The position numbers and the translations under genes were made by a program. A DNA stretch of 64,000 nt. Origin: Spirochaetales bacterium (lineage in GTDB: Bacteria; Spirochaetota; Spirochaetia; Treponematales; Treponemataceae). The DNA lies in contig JAQXNX010000023.1 of the NCBI GenBank assembly GCA_029098225.1, positions 1 through 64,000 on the forward strand, given 5' to 3'. Shown here one piece after another: positions 54,156 to 62,123 of this stretch; positions within the stretch are counted from its first letter, which is position 1; the number at the start of each line of letters is the position of its first letter. A model generated the notes under the pieces. That model ran no database searches, was not told the origin of the DNA, and worked only from the letters and a program-made list of their open reading frames with translations.

Positions 54156-55148
54156 TTATAAATCGGTCAGCTCTGAATCCTCTGAAAAATCTGTTATTTC
54201 TTCATTGTTCAATTTTTTTTCTATTTCCTTTTTTGCAGAGGCTACATAATAAGAAACCTGTCTTTCGCAAATTCCCAGAAAATTAGCAATCATTTTATTT
54301 GATGGACGCACGTATGGTCCCCCGTTTTTTAGCTGCATATTGAGCTTTTTCCATTGTGCGTTATGAAGAATAATTTTTTCTTCCAGCTTTTTTTTCTGAA
54401 ACTCATCTTCACAAATTCCACTTTTTAAGGCTTCAAATTGACTTTCATAATTCAATTTATAATAGTAAGCTCGATTTCTTCGTTCGGCTTTATAATTTCT
54501 CTTTTGAGATTTTTCATCCAGAGAATTTTTTAAAAATTGAATTGCTTCATAAAAATCGTCCTTATTAAGCTTATAATGCTCGGCAATTTTTACTATTATT
54601 TCGTCGGTAAGGTAAAAGGAAGATTTCATTGCAAGGACAAGCAGGCGTTTATCACATTTGTTATCAATAATCTGATCAAAAGTTTTCTTAAAATCTTCTA
54701 CAGAAATCTGTTTGAAATTTCGCGGCGCTTTTGGAACTTCTGTAACAGGTGTAAGTCTGGACAATTTCTGTTCGTTTTCTTTAATCTGAATTTTACTGTC
54801 TGTATAGATGGCATTTTCACGGTTTTTCTGTTTAACCAGCGTTCGCTTTTTTGTATTTATTGCACTTGTTACCAGCCAGTAAATATGATAGAAAAAGTCT
54901 TCTCCGCCAATGTATAATGCTGTATTCAATTCATATTTTCCATTTTTACAGCATAGTGGCAGAAGCCTTTCTTTTTTACCTAACAAAATTATCATGATGT
55001 CGGATTTAAAATCTTCGTCATATTTGTTAAGTCCAAAAATTTGCGGATGTTTCTGGATAAACTCCAGAACATTTCCAGCGGCAGCCTCCCTAGTGATTTC
55101 CCCCTTAATCACTAAGGATGGCAGGTTGTTGAGTTCACTAACGTCCAT
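54156..55148 (-). CDS. unknown protein with C-terminal helix-turn-helix
   Basis: 330 residues from the ATG at 55148, which follows GGAGG by 11 bases; the frame also has an ATG at 55205 with no site. The N-terminal half (ITREAAAGNVLEFIQKHPQI, then FGLNKYDEDFKSDIMI) looks helical and has some resemblance to sigma-factor-like leaders. The middle is Lys/Arg-rich. The C-terminal RPSNKMIANFLGICERQVSYY is a good helix-turn-helix, and an acidic tail closes the protein. No named family recognised; a spirochaetal transcription or RNA-binding regulator is a guess. Stands alone, near the flagellins. Confidence 0.6.
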   Translation of the reverse strand: MDVSELNNLPSLVIKGEITREAAAGNVLEFIQKHPQIFGLNKYDEDFKSDIMIILLGKKERLLPLCCKNGKYELNTALYIGGEDFFYHIYWLVTSAINTKKRTLVKQKNRENAIYTDSKIQIKENEQKLSRLTPVTEVPKAPRNFKQISVEDFKKTFDQIIDNKCDKRLLVLAMKSSFYLTDEIIVKIAEHYKLNKDDFYEAIQFLKNSLDEKSQKRNYKAERRNRAYYYKLNYESQFEALKSGICEDEFQKKKLEEKIILHNAQWKKLNMQLKNGGPYVRPSNKMIANFLGICERQVSYYVASAKKEIEKKLNNEEITDFSEDSELTDL

Positions 55149-55434
55149 AATTAAACATGCCTCCTTTGCATATGTAATTTGTTCATACTCTAAAGCAAAT
55201 TTCATGCCAAGTTTTTTTTGAAGTGCAGGGGACGATTGATTGTTTGTATATTAATGAAAAATATTCCATCTGGAAAAATTTCATTTTTAATCTGTAAAAA
55301 CAGGAGAAAACTGTTATATGTTGTTTTATTATGAAGCTATGTAATGTTGATAGACTAATATAGAAAAGAAATGCAAAAAATATGATTTTTATTTAAAAAT
55401 TAATGATTTTTTTTGAGAATAAGATTTATGAAAC

Positions 55435-55463
55435 TTGACATAATCTCTTTTTTTATATAGTAT
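55435..55463 (+). promoter_or_regulatory. sigma70-type promoter of tRNA-Met
   Basis: Consensus TTGACA (55435-55440), then TAGTAT (55458-55463) with a 17-bp spacer, about 14 bases before the tRNA. Confidence 0.7.
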
Positions 55464-55477
55464 AACGTTCATTGCAT

Positions 55478-55550
55478 GGCGACATAGCTCAGTTGGTAGA
55501 GCACACGGCTCATATCCGTGATGTCAATGGTTCAATCCCATTTGTCGCTA
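55478..55550 (+). tRNA. tRNA with CAT anticodon (probably elongator tRNA-Met)
   Basis: 73-base cloverleaf: acceptor GGCGACA with TGTCGCT (first pair is G-U), D-arm AGCTCAGTTGG, anticodon arm CACGG-CTCATAT-CCGTG, T-arm AATGG-TTCAATC-CCATT. The CAT anticodon allows elongator Met or a lysidine-modified Ile; the first base pair excludes the usual initiator. Met is favoured. Confidence 0.85.
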
Positions 55551-55582
55551 AAGGCTTCCTTTTTTGAGGAAGCTTTTTTTTT
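55551..55582 (+). terminator. terminator of the CAT-anticodon tRNA
   Basis: AGGCTTCCT pairs with AGGAAGCT across a short T-rich loop, followed by nine T residues, directly after the tRNA. Confidence 0.85.
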
Positions 55583-55657
55583 ATTTAAAAAACAATTACA
55601 GAACCTGAATGCGTTTTCAAATAAATTTTTTATTTCAAAGTTTGATTTTAATGGCCT

Positions 55658-55699
55658 GTTAATTTTATTAAGAATTGTTAATTAATTAACAAAATTAAC
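55658..55699. promoter_or_regulatory. nested palindromes upstream of the UgpC-type ATPase gene
   Basis: A perfect 18-bp palindrome TTGTTAATTAATTAACAA (55675-55692) lies inside a wider inverted repeat GTTAATTTT / AAAATTAAC (55658-55666 and 55691-55699), about 65 bp before the promoter at 55763. Could be an operator; it is also very AT-rich, so chance is not excluded. Confidence 0.4.
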
Positions 55700-55762
55700 G
55701 TTATTTGAGCATTTTTTGCGAAGAAAAAAAGTATAGTTTACGACATTTTTTTTATTATCTTG

Positions 55763-55790
55763 TTGACTTCTGAGTTCTTTATGATACAAT
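55763..55790 (+). promoter_or_regulatory. sigma70-type promoter of the UgpC-type ATPase gene
   Basis: TTGACT (55763-55768) and TACAAT (55785-55790) with a 16-bp spacer, 60 bases before the ATG. The leader contains the small hairpin GTTCGGC/GCCGGAC. Confidence 0.6.
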
Positions 55791-55849
55791 AGATATAATA
55801 ATATAACCCTATGTTCGGCGGAGCCGGACTGTTTAAGGAGGCCAATTAA

Positions 55850-56971
55850 ATGGCAAAGGTAGAACTTAAGGGTATTGGTAAGGTTTACGACGGCGGTGTT
55901 CGTGCTGTAAACAATGCTAATATCACTATTGAAGACAAGGAATTCTGCGTATTCGTAGGTCCTTCTGGATGCGGTAAGTCAACAACTCTCCGTATGATTG
56001 CTGGTTTGGAAGATATCACTGAAGGTACTCTTCTTATTGATGGTCGCGAGATGAACGATGTTCCTCCAAAAGACCGCGATATCGCAATGGTATTCCAGAA
56101 CTATGCTCTTTATCCACATATGACTGTTTATGATAACATGGCATTCGGATTGAAGATTCGTAAGATGGACAAGGCAGAAATTGACCGCCGTGTTCGCGAT
56201 GCTGCTAAACAGCTCGACCTTACACAGTACCTTGATCGTAAGCCAAAGGCTCTCTCTGGAGGACAGAGACAGCGTGTTGCTGTAGGACGTGCTATCGTAC
56301 GTAACCCTAAAGTATTCTTGTTCGATGAACCTCTTTCAAACTTGGATGCTAAGCTTCGTGTAACAATGCGTTCTGAATTAGCTTCTTTGCACAACAGACT
56401 TCAGGCTACAATGATTTACGTAACACACGACCAGATTGAAGCTATGACACTTGGTACAAAGATCGTTGTAATGAAGGACGGAGTTATCCAGCAGATTGGT
56501 GCTCCACTTTACCTCTACAACAACCCAATCAACAAGTTCGTTGCAGGCTTCATTGGTACACCTCCAATGAACTTCCTCACTGTAAAGGTTCTTGAGAAGA
56601 ACGGAAAAATCGTTTGTGATGAAGGTTCTTTCGAAATCAACCCTACAGACGAGCAGGCTAAGAGCTTGAAAGACTATGTTGGTAAGGAAGTTTCATTCGG
56701 TATTCGTCCTGAAGACCTCACATACGTTGACAAGCCGGCTGCAAAAGATGATATGCAGATGAAGATTACTAACAAGGAACCACTTGGTGCTGAAACACAC
56801 TTGTACCTCGTTTCTAACAAGGGACAGTCTATCATCGCTAAGACAAACGCTAATGCTGAATTCCGCCTTGGAGACTCAGTAAACGTTGTTCCTAACATGG
56901 CAAAGGCTAAATTCTTCTCTCTTGATGAAGGAGAATTGAACATTTGTGATACAATCGAAAAGAAATGGTAA
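55850..56971 (+). CDS. ugpC: sugar ABC transporter ATPase, UgpC/MsmK type
   Basis: 373 residues. Walker A GPSGCGKST, Q-loop FQNYALYPHMTVYDN, signature LSGGQRQRVAVGRAIVRNPK, Walker B VFLFDEPLSNLDAKLR, H-loop YVTHDQIEA, and the C-terminal OB/TOBE regulatory domain. This type powers several carbohydrate permeases at once. No permease or binding-protein gene is adjacent, so it is probably a shared ATPase. AAGGAGG before the ATG, C-ending codons and its own terminator point to high, single-gene expression. Confidence 0.95.
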   Translation: MAKVELKGIGKVYDGGVRAVNNANITIEDKEFCVFVGPSGCGKSTTLRMIAGLEDITEGTLLIDGREMNDVPPKDRDIAMVFQNYALYPHMTVYDNMAFGLKIRKMDKAEIDRRVRDAAKQLDLTQYLDRKPKALSGGQRQRVAVGRAIVRNPKVFLFDEPLSNLDAKLRVTMRSELASLHNRLQATMIYVTHDQIEAMTLGTKIVVMKDGVIQQIGAPLYLYNNPINKFVAGFIGTPPMNFLTVKVLEKNGKIVCDEGSFEINPTDEQAKSLKDYVGKEVSFGIRPEDLTYVDKPAAKDDMQMKITNKEPLGAETHLYLVSNKGQSIIAKTNANAEFRLGDSVNVVPNMAKAKFFSLDEGELNICDTIEKKW

Positions 56972-56993
56972 TTTTCCGGTTGTAAACTGATGA

Positions 56994-57023
56994 AAAAGGC
57001 TGTCCAAAAGGGCAGCCTTTTTT
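56994..57023 (+). terminator. terminator of the UgpC-type gene
   Basis: AAAGGCTGTC pairs with GGCAGCCTTT, with seven T residues after it. Confidence 0.8.
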
Positions 57024-57054
57024 ATATAATAAAAAGTACTTAAAAAGAGGTCTT

Positions 57055-58344
57055 ATGAAAAAAATAATTCTGACATTTGTTTTTTCTTTAATTTTTTCTA
57101 TTTCTTTATCTGCACAGGTTCTTCCTGAAGTTGGTGTAGAAAATACTTTATCAACTTCTTTTGGTTCTCCTTATTCCAATGTAATTACAAAAAATCCGGC
57201 AGATGAAGGCATTCATTATTACGGCATTCTGGATACACTTCAGGTGCGTTTAGATGTAGGAATGTTTACTGCCGAAGGAATGTTAAACTGGGGAGCATTA
57301 ACAGACTGGAAGCTGGATGGAAGCTTTAATAGTTTTACTTTTAAAAATACTTCTATCACTCCATTTTATTATACTAACTGGAGTTATCAGGGCGGATGGT
57401 GGACCAGTCCGTATATAGAAAGCTATTATGTAAATTTCCTTTTTCATCCTGTAAAGGGACTTGATTTTGGAATGGGTACCAGACTGAACTGGGTAATTGG
57501 TCCTGCTCCAACTTCTTATCAGAATTACTGGGAACCTGCGGCTCATATTGCACAGGGTGGATTAAAAGATGCTGCTCCGGGACATGCAGATGTTGCAGGT
57601 TATACATATTATGCAAGCTGTTATACCTGTTTATATGAATTAAATACAAAAGCAGCTCTCGGTCTTCGTTATTGCCTTGATGATAAACTTGAAATTGGAG
57701 TTTCTCTTCCTTCCGGAGTAACAACTTCTGCACCTTTGTTTAATGCGGCTTTTGCAATTCATCCTGTAAAGCAGTTTAAGGCTAGTGTTGCATATGAAGG
57801 AATACTTCGTTCAAACGGGAACTTATACGCCGGCCTTACAATAGATTTTAATTATGTAATAATGGATGCTTATCTTGCAATAAACTTCCGCAATAACAGG
57901 TTCCTTGCAGATCCATATACCGAACATTGGGGCGATCACTGGGGAACTGGTGGTGCAATAACATTTAAAATTCCAAATATCGAAATGAAGCTCAGACCGG
58001 AAGCTGGTTTTTCTTTCTTTAATAATTCCAATTATACAATGGCCTGGTATACCGGAGCCAGAATGGAATTTAATTTTGCAGAAACCTTTGTTCTTGGAGC
58101 GTGGTCAAGTTATGCTGTAGGTTCTTCAGATAACAGATGGTATGATAAAGATTATGAAAAAACTGCATTGTATCATCCGGAATATACCGGCGGACATATT
58201 TTTGACATTCGTCCAGATTTAACCTGGAATGTAAACAAAAATCATGCAATTTCTCTGTATTTTGATTTTCAGAATCGTTTAAGATTTGATGATACAAACT
58301 GGAATACATGGGCAAGCGGAATATACTGGACATATAAAAAATAA
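57055..58344 (+). CDS. outer-membrane beta-barrel-like protein
   Basis: 429 residues; signal peptide ends at LSAQV. The mature protein is full of alternating strands with Trp, Tyr, Gly and Asn (for example WSYQGGWWTSPY) and ends GIYWTYKK. Looks like a porin or a surface barrel; I recognise no named family. AAGAGG stands before the ATG. It follows the UgpC-type gene but the terminator between suggests separate transcription. Confidence 0.65.
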   Translation: MKKIILTFVFSLIFSISLSAQVLPEVGVENTLSTSFGSPYSNVITKNPADEGIHYYGILDTLQVRLDVGMFTAEGMLNWGALTDWKLDGSFNSFTFKNTSITPFYYTNWSYQGGWWTSPYIESYYVNFLFHPVKGLDFGMGTRLNWVIGPAPTSYQNYWEPAAHIAQGGLKDAAPGHADVAGYTYYASCYTCLYELNTKAALGLRYCLDDKLEIGVSLPSGVTTSAPLFNAAFAIHPVKQFKASVAYEGILRSNGNLYAGLTIDFNYVIMDAYLAINFRNNRFLADPYTEHWGDHWGTGGAITFKIPNIEMKLRPEAGFSFFNNSNYTMAWYTGARMEFNFAETFVLGAWSSYAVGSSDNRWYDKDYEKTALYHPEYTGGHIFDIRPDLTWNVNKNHAISLYFDFQNRLRFDDTNWNTWASGIYWTYKK

Positions 58345-58346
58345 CG

Positions 58347-58375
58347 TTGTAAAAAACATTTTTTTCCTATATATT
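58347..58375 (+). promoter_or_regulatory. promoter of the RNase II/R gene, leaderless arrangement
   Basis: TTGTAA (58347-58352), 17 bp, TATATT (58370-58375); seven bases separate the -10 from the ATG at 58383 and no Shine-Dalgarno is present. Confidence 0.55.
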
Positions 58376-58382
58376 GTGTTTT

Positions 58383-60284
58383 ATGGATAAATCTTCCCTT
58401 GTACTTTATAAGAATCAAATTGCTGTTATTAATGAAAAGGAAGGCGAAAAATATTTAATTAAATTCTGTACGCAGCCTGCTACTGCTTCCGGAAAAAAGG
58501 CTGTGTATACAGAACAAAAGGTTAGGGAAAAAGATATAATTCCATTTCATCAGGGACCAGCTTCTTTAGAAGCTGTGTTGGCTTATTCTGATGATTCACT
58601 CCCTTCAAAAATACAGGAAACCTACGAGCTTCTTATGTCTGATGAACAGACAGCAACTCAGAAAATTTCTTTAGAAGAGCTTTCTGAGTATGCTCTTGGA
58701 AAATTTTCTGCAGAAGAATCGTGGGCGTTTTATAATGCTGTCTGTTCTTCTGTTTATTTTGTAATTCAAAATGAAGAATTAAAGAATGGAGAAATTTATT
58801 TTCTTCCAAGAACAAATGAGCAGATTGAAGAAATTAATAAAAAGAATTACGAAAAAGAGCATGAGGAAGAAATAAAGAAAGAATTTATAGCACGCTTAAA
58901 GTCAAAAAAACTTAAGCTTCCCGATGATTCACGTTTTATGGGCGAAGTAGAAGCCTTTGCTTTATGCAAAACAGATAAATCAAAAATTCTTTCCGAAGCG
59001 GGCTTCAGTCAGTCTATAGAAAAAGCCCACAAGCTTCTTATTGATACAGGTATCTGGGACATTACAAAAAATCCTTATCCTACGAGACTTGGTTTTTCTT
59101 TTGACTCTGCCAAAGAGCAGCTTGGTCCAATGCCCGAAGAAGAACGAATTGAAATTAAAGGAATTGCATATGCAATAGACAGCGAACATTCTACAGACCC
59201 GGATGATGCCGTTGCCTTTGACGGAGAATATCTTTGGGTTCATATTGCAGATCCGGCTTCTGCTGTTTTACCGGATTCAAAAATTGATGAGGTAGCTCGA
59301 GGCCGTGGAACGACTTTGTACATACCTGAAGGAACTTCCAGAATGTTATGTGAAAGCTGTCTTGAAGATTATGCTCTTGGATTAAAGGAAATCAGCAGAG
59401 CTCTTTCTTTTAGGATAAAGCTGGATTCAGAAAGTCAGATAGAAGAATGCCAGGTAATGAAGACAATTATAAAAGTAAAACGCATGACATACGTTCAGGC
59501 AGAAGAGCAGAAAGAATCTCCTGATTTAAAACCCTTGTTTGAAATTGCAAGAAAAAATAAAGCAAGAAGAGAAGCTAATGGCGCGGTTGTAATTCAAATG
59601 CCGGAAGTTGATATTTGTGTAGATAAAGAAACTAAAAAAGTAACTATAGAACCAGAGCTGCGCTTAGAGTCTAATGATATGATTGCTGAATTAATGATTC
59701 TTGCAGGAGAAGGTGCGGCAAAATTTGCTTTTAAGAATTCAATACCATTTATGTATATAAGTCAGGAAAGTCCGGATTTTCCTTCTAAAATTCCAGAAGG
59801 CTGGGCAGGGCAGTTTGCCATGGTAAAATGCATGAGAAAGCGTTCAGTTGGAATTACTCCAGCATCACATGCAGCTCTGGGACTTTCATTTTACAGTCAG
59901 GTAACTTCGCCTTTAAGACGATACGGTGATTTAATTTCGCATCAGCAGCTTCGTGCTTTTATAGATGGAAGAAGATTGTTAAATAAAGATGAAATGCTTG
60001 AACGCGTAGCTGCAGGTGATGCTGCAAGTCTTGCCGCAAGAAAGGTAAGCCGTCAGAGTGAATTACACTGGAAGCTTGTTTATCTTTTACAGAATCCCGA
60101 AAAAACTTATGAAGCCTTTTGTATAGATAAGCGCGGAAATGATGCTCTTTTTTTAATACCTGCTTTAGATATGCAGACAACAATTAAAAACTGCGCAGAC
60201 CTTGCATTAAACGATAAAAGAATTTTACAGATGAAGAACGTAGATATAACTGTTCAGTCTGTGGATTTTGTTTTTGTAGTCTGA
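58383..60284 (+). CDS. RNase II/R family exoribonuclease
   Basis: 633 residues from the ATG at 58383. The RNB catalytic domain is evident: YAIDSEHSTDPDDAVAFDGE carries the metal-binding Asp set, then WVHIADPASAV and GTTLYIPEGTSRMLCE, and SPLRRYGDLISHQQLRAF near the C-terminal side. The N-terminal third contains poorly conserved RNA-binding segments, and the usual S1 domain at the end is short or diverged. Degrades RNA 3' to 5'. Smaller than typical RNase R (~800), closer to RNase II; symbol left open. Confidence 0.92.
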   Translation: MDKSSLVLYKNQIAVINEKEGEKYLIKFCTQPATASGKKAVYTEQKVREKDIIPFHQGPASLEAVLAYSDDSLPSKIQETYELLMSDEQTATQKISLEELSEYALGKFSAEESWAFYNAVCSSVYFVIQNEELKNGEIYFLPRTNEQIEEINKKNYEKEHEEEIKKEFIARLKSKKLKLPDDSRFMGEVEAFALCKTDKSKILSEAGFSQSIEKAHKLLIDTGIWDITKNPYPTRLGFSFDSAKEQLGPMPEEERIEIKGIAYAIDSEHSTDPDDAVAFDGEYLWVHIADPASAVLPDSKIDEVARGRGTTLYIPEGTSRMLCESCLEDYALGLKEISRALSFRIKLDSESQIEECQVMKTIIKVKRMTYVQAEEQKESPDLKPLFEIARKNKARREANGAVVIQMPEVDICVDKETKKVTIEPELRLESNDMIAELMILAGEGAAKFAFKNSIPFMYISQESPDFPSKIPEGWAGQFAMVKCMRKRSVGITPASHAALGLSFYSQVTSPLRRYGDLISHQQLRAFIDGRRLLNKDEMLERVAAGDAASLAARKVSRQSELHWKLVYLLQNPEKTYEAFCIDKRGNDALFLIPALDMQTTIKNCADLALNDKRILQMKNVDITVQSVDFVFVV

Positions 60285-60302
60285 GCTGTAAAAAATAATT
60301 CG

Positions 60303-60824
60303 TTAGAAAAATACACCGGATTCAATTTCGCTGTATAAAGCTTCGTAAAGAGTTGCTTTATCTGTGTTAGTGTCTCTAATTGTTTTTGCCATTCTTTTTG
60401 CAAGCTTTAATAAAACTCTGTAGCCTAAAAGTGGTTCTTTATCGCATACATCTAAGAATTTTGTGCTGGAAAGAGCAATACATTTGCAATCGGTAATAGC
60501 TTTTACAGTTGCAGTTCTTGGATCATCGCTGATTAAGGCAGTTTCTCCAAAGAAAACATTATCTTCGCTTTTTAGGTCGGCCAGGGCAATTGTATCTCCG
60601 GCAGGAGTTTTACGGCAGATATGAACAGAACCTTCATATAGAATGTAAAACATATCACCGAATTTTCCTTCTGCAATTATTACATCTCCTTTCTGATAAG
60701 TTTCAATAGTCATGCTTTCATAAACTTCTTTAAGAATGCGTCTGTCGTTTTCGTCGTTAATATTAAAATCAGAAAAGAGTTGAATCTGTACCAGCTTTGG
60801 TAAAACTTCATTAAAATTTTCCAT
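60303..60824 (-). CDS. cyclic-nucleotide-binding domain protein
   Basis: 173 residues: a single CNBD of the CRP/PKA fold with YQKGDVIIAEGKFGDMFYIL and the phosphate-binding cassette FFGETALISDDPRTATV at 91-107, including Glu94 and Arg103, so it should bind cAMP or a related nucleotide. No DNA-binding HTH; the protein ends after the cassette and C-helices. It starts two bases after the stop of the channel-like gene, so the pair is translated from one message and may form a functional unit. Confidence 0.85.
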   Translation of the reverse strand: MENFNEVLPKLVQIQLFSDFNINDENDRRILKEVYESMTIETYQKGDVIIAEGKFGDMFYILYEGSVHICRKTPAGDTIALADLKSEDNVFFGETALISDDPRTATVKAITDCKCIALSSTKFLDVCDKEPLLGYRVLLKLAKRMAKTIRDTNTDKATLYEALYSEIESGVFF

Positions 60825-60826
60825 TT

Positions 60827-62050
60827 TTATTTCCTTGTTTTAGAACCTGCTTCTGAAGCTTCAGAAAGTAAAGACTGCCCTCGAACTAAAATAGCCTTTG
60901 TATTTTTTTGAATTATATAATCCTGTGGAGGAGTTAAAACAGGTTCATTGCTTTTTAAGGTTTTTACTTTCTTTAAATTATCAACAATCATTTTTATATC
61001 TGGATTTTTCTGAGCTTCCCGCAGGGCATCTTTTCTTCGCTGATGAAAGTTTCCTGTGTTTAAAAGAAGTCCTACAAGAACGCCATTAACATTTCCTTTA
61101 AGCTCAAGATGTTTTTCATAGTCACCGTAGCTCTTTCCAATAAATGCCATAGGAATATCTTCTATTATAATACCTGTATCTGCGTCGTCGCTGATTAAAG
61201 CTTTAATAACATTGCTGTAGCCCATTCCAGAAGAAGCAGTTGCAAGCAGACTGTGCTCATAATCCTGTGTAAGAATAATTTCATCACAGTGTGCCATTTC
61301 CAGATGCTTCTGAAATTTTGCATCTAACAGTTCGGCTGCAATATAAATTCCCGGATTAATATTTTCCATAGTTAAAACTGCAAGAACAGTGCGGCTGTCA
61401 ATTTCGAGGTCTGAATATTTTTTTGAGCGGTCGCAGATTACAAGCGCTCTTTCTGCAGTTTCGATTTTTGCTTTTTTAAGAATAGTTTCGTCTGCAAAAT
61501 CTCCCGAAACGTAATTAATTTCTTTAAATCGTGATTGTGAGCGAATCTGTTCAATCTGCTCAGTTGCGTCGTTAATTAAAACAATCATATCCGGGGTAAT
61601 ATCAGGATTTGTTGTTAGAACTGAATCCAGAATTTTTTCGAATCCCGGACGCCATCCGCAAAGTAAAAAATGACCTTTAATATTCTTCAATTTTTTTAAC
61701 CCCTTATTTTTTTGCATTTGTAAATCCATAAAATAGGACGCAAGCTTACCGGTTACAGCACTGAATAAAAGCATTCCAAGCACAAGAAGAACAAGAGCAG
61801 ACATTCTGCCCGGAACAGATTTTACACAATAATCAAAATATGCGGCAAAAACAGCAACTAATGTAAACCATACGGAATCGAACATAGATTCAATTCCGCT
61901 TTCTGTTTTAGTTTCTGAATGAAAAACAACAATTGTAGCGATTGAGATTATTAATAGAATTAAAATCCAGATATAAGTTAATGGATTTTTTAATGCATAT
62001 TTTATGTTGCGAATAAAATGTTTTGATTTTGCCTGCAACTTTTTACTCAT
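60827..62050 (-). CDS. ion-channel-like protein with RCK (TrkA-N) domains and degenerate filter
   Basis: 407 residues. N-terminal membrane helix (24-44), pore-loop region (58-82) and second helix (83-107), then two TrkA-N/RCK-like domains (HFLLCGWRPGFEKILDSV near 127 and a second from ~270), as in two-helix K+ channels and the Castor/Pollux-like group. The selectivity filter, aligned on Asp73 and the following Gly81-Arg82, reads FAAYFD where K+ channels read TVGYGD, so both glycines are lost. The ATG has a TATATT six bases upstream and no ribosome site. Followed directly by the CNBD gene. Confidence 0.8.
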   Translation of the reverse strand: MSKKLQAKSKHFIRNIKYALKNPLTYIWILILLIISIATIVVFHSETKTESGIESMFDSVWFTLVAVFAAYFDYCVKSVPGRMSALVLLVLGMLLFSAVTGKLASYFMDLQMQKNKGLKKLKNIKGHFLLCGWRPGFEKILDSVLTTNPDITPDMIVLINDATEQIEQIRSQSRFKEINYVSGDFADETILKKAKIETAERALVICDRSKKYSDLEIDSRTVLAVLTMENINPGIYIAAELLDAKFQKHLEMAHCDEIILTQDYEHSLLATASSGMGYSNVIKALISDDADTGIIIEDIPMAFIGKSYGDYEKHLELKGNVNGVLVGLLLNTGNFHQRRKDALREAQKNPDIKMIVDNLKKVKTLKSNEPVLTPPQDYIIQKNTKAILVRGQSLLSEASEAGSKTRK

Positions 62051-62056
62051 AAAAAT

Positions 62057-62062
62057 AATATA
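62057..62062 (-). promoter_or_regulatory. -10 box of the channel gene, leaderless arrangement
   Basis: TATATT six bases before the ATG; ATGACT 17 bp further upstream matches four of six -35 positions. Confidence 0.4.
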
Positions 62063-62123
62063 GCAGATTAATGGTAAAAAGTCATGGGGGAATGAAGGAA
62101 ATTAATAGAGAAGGGAATTGGAG

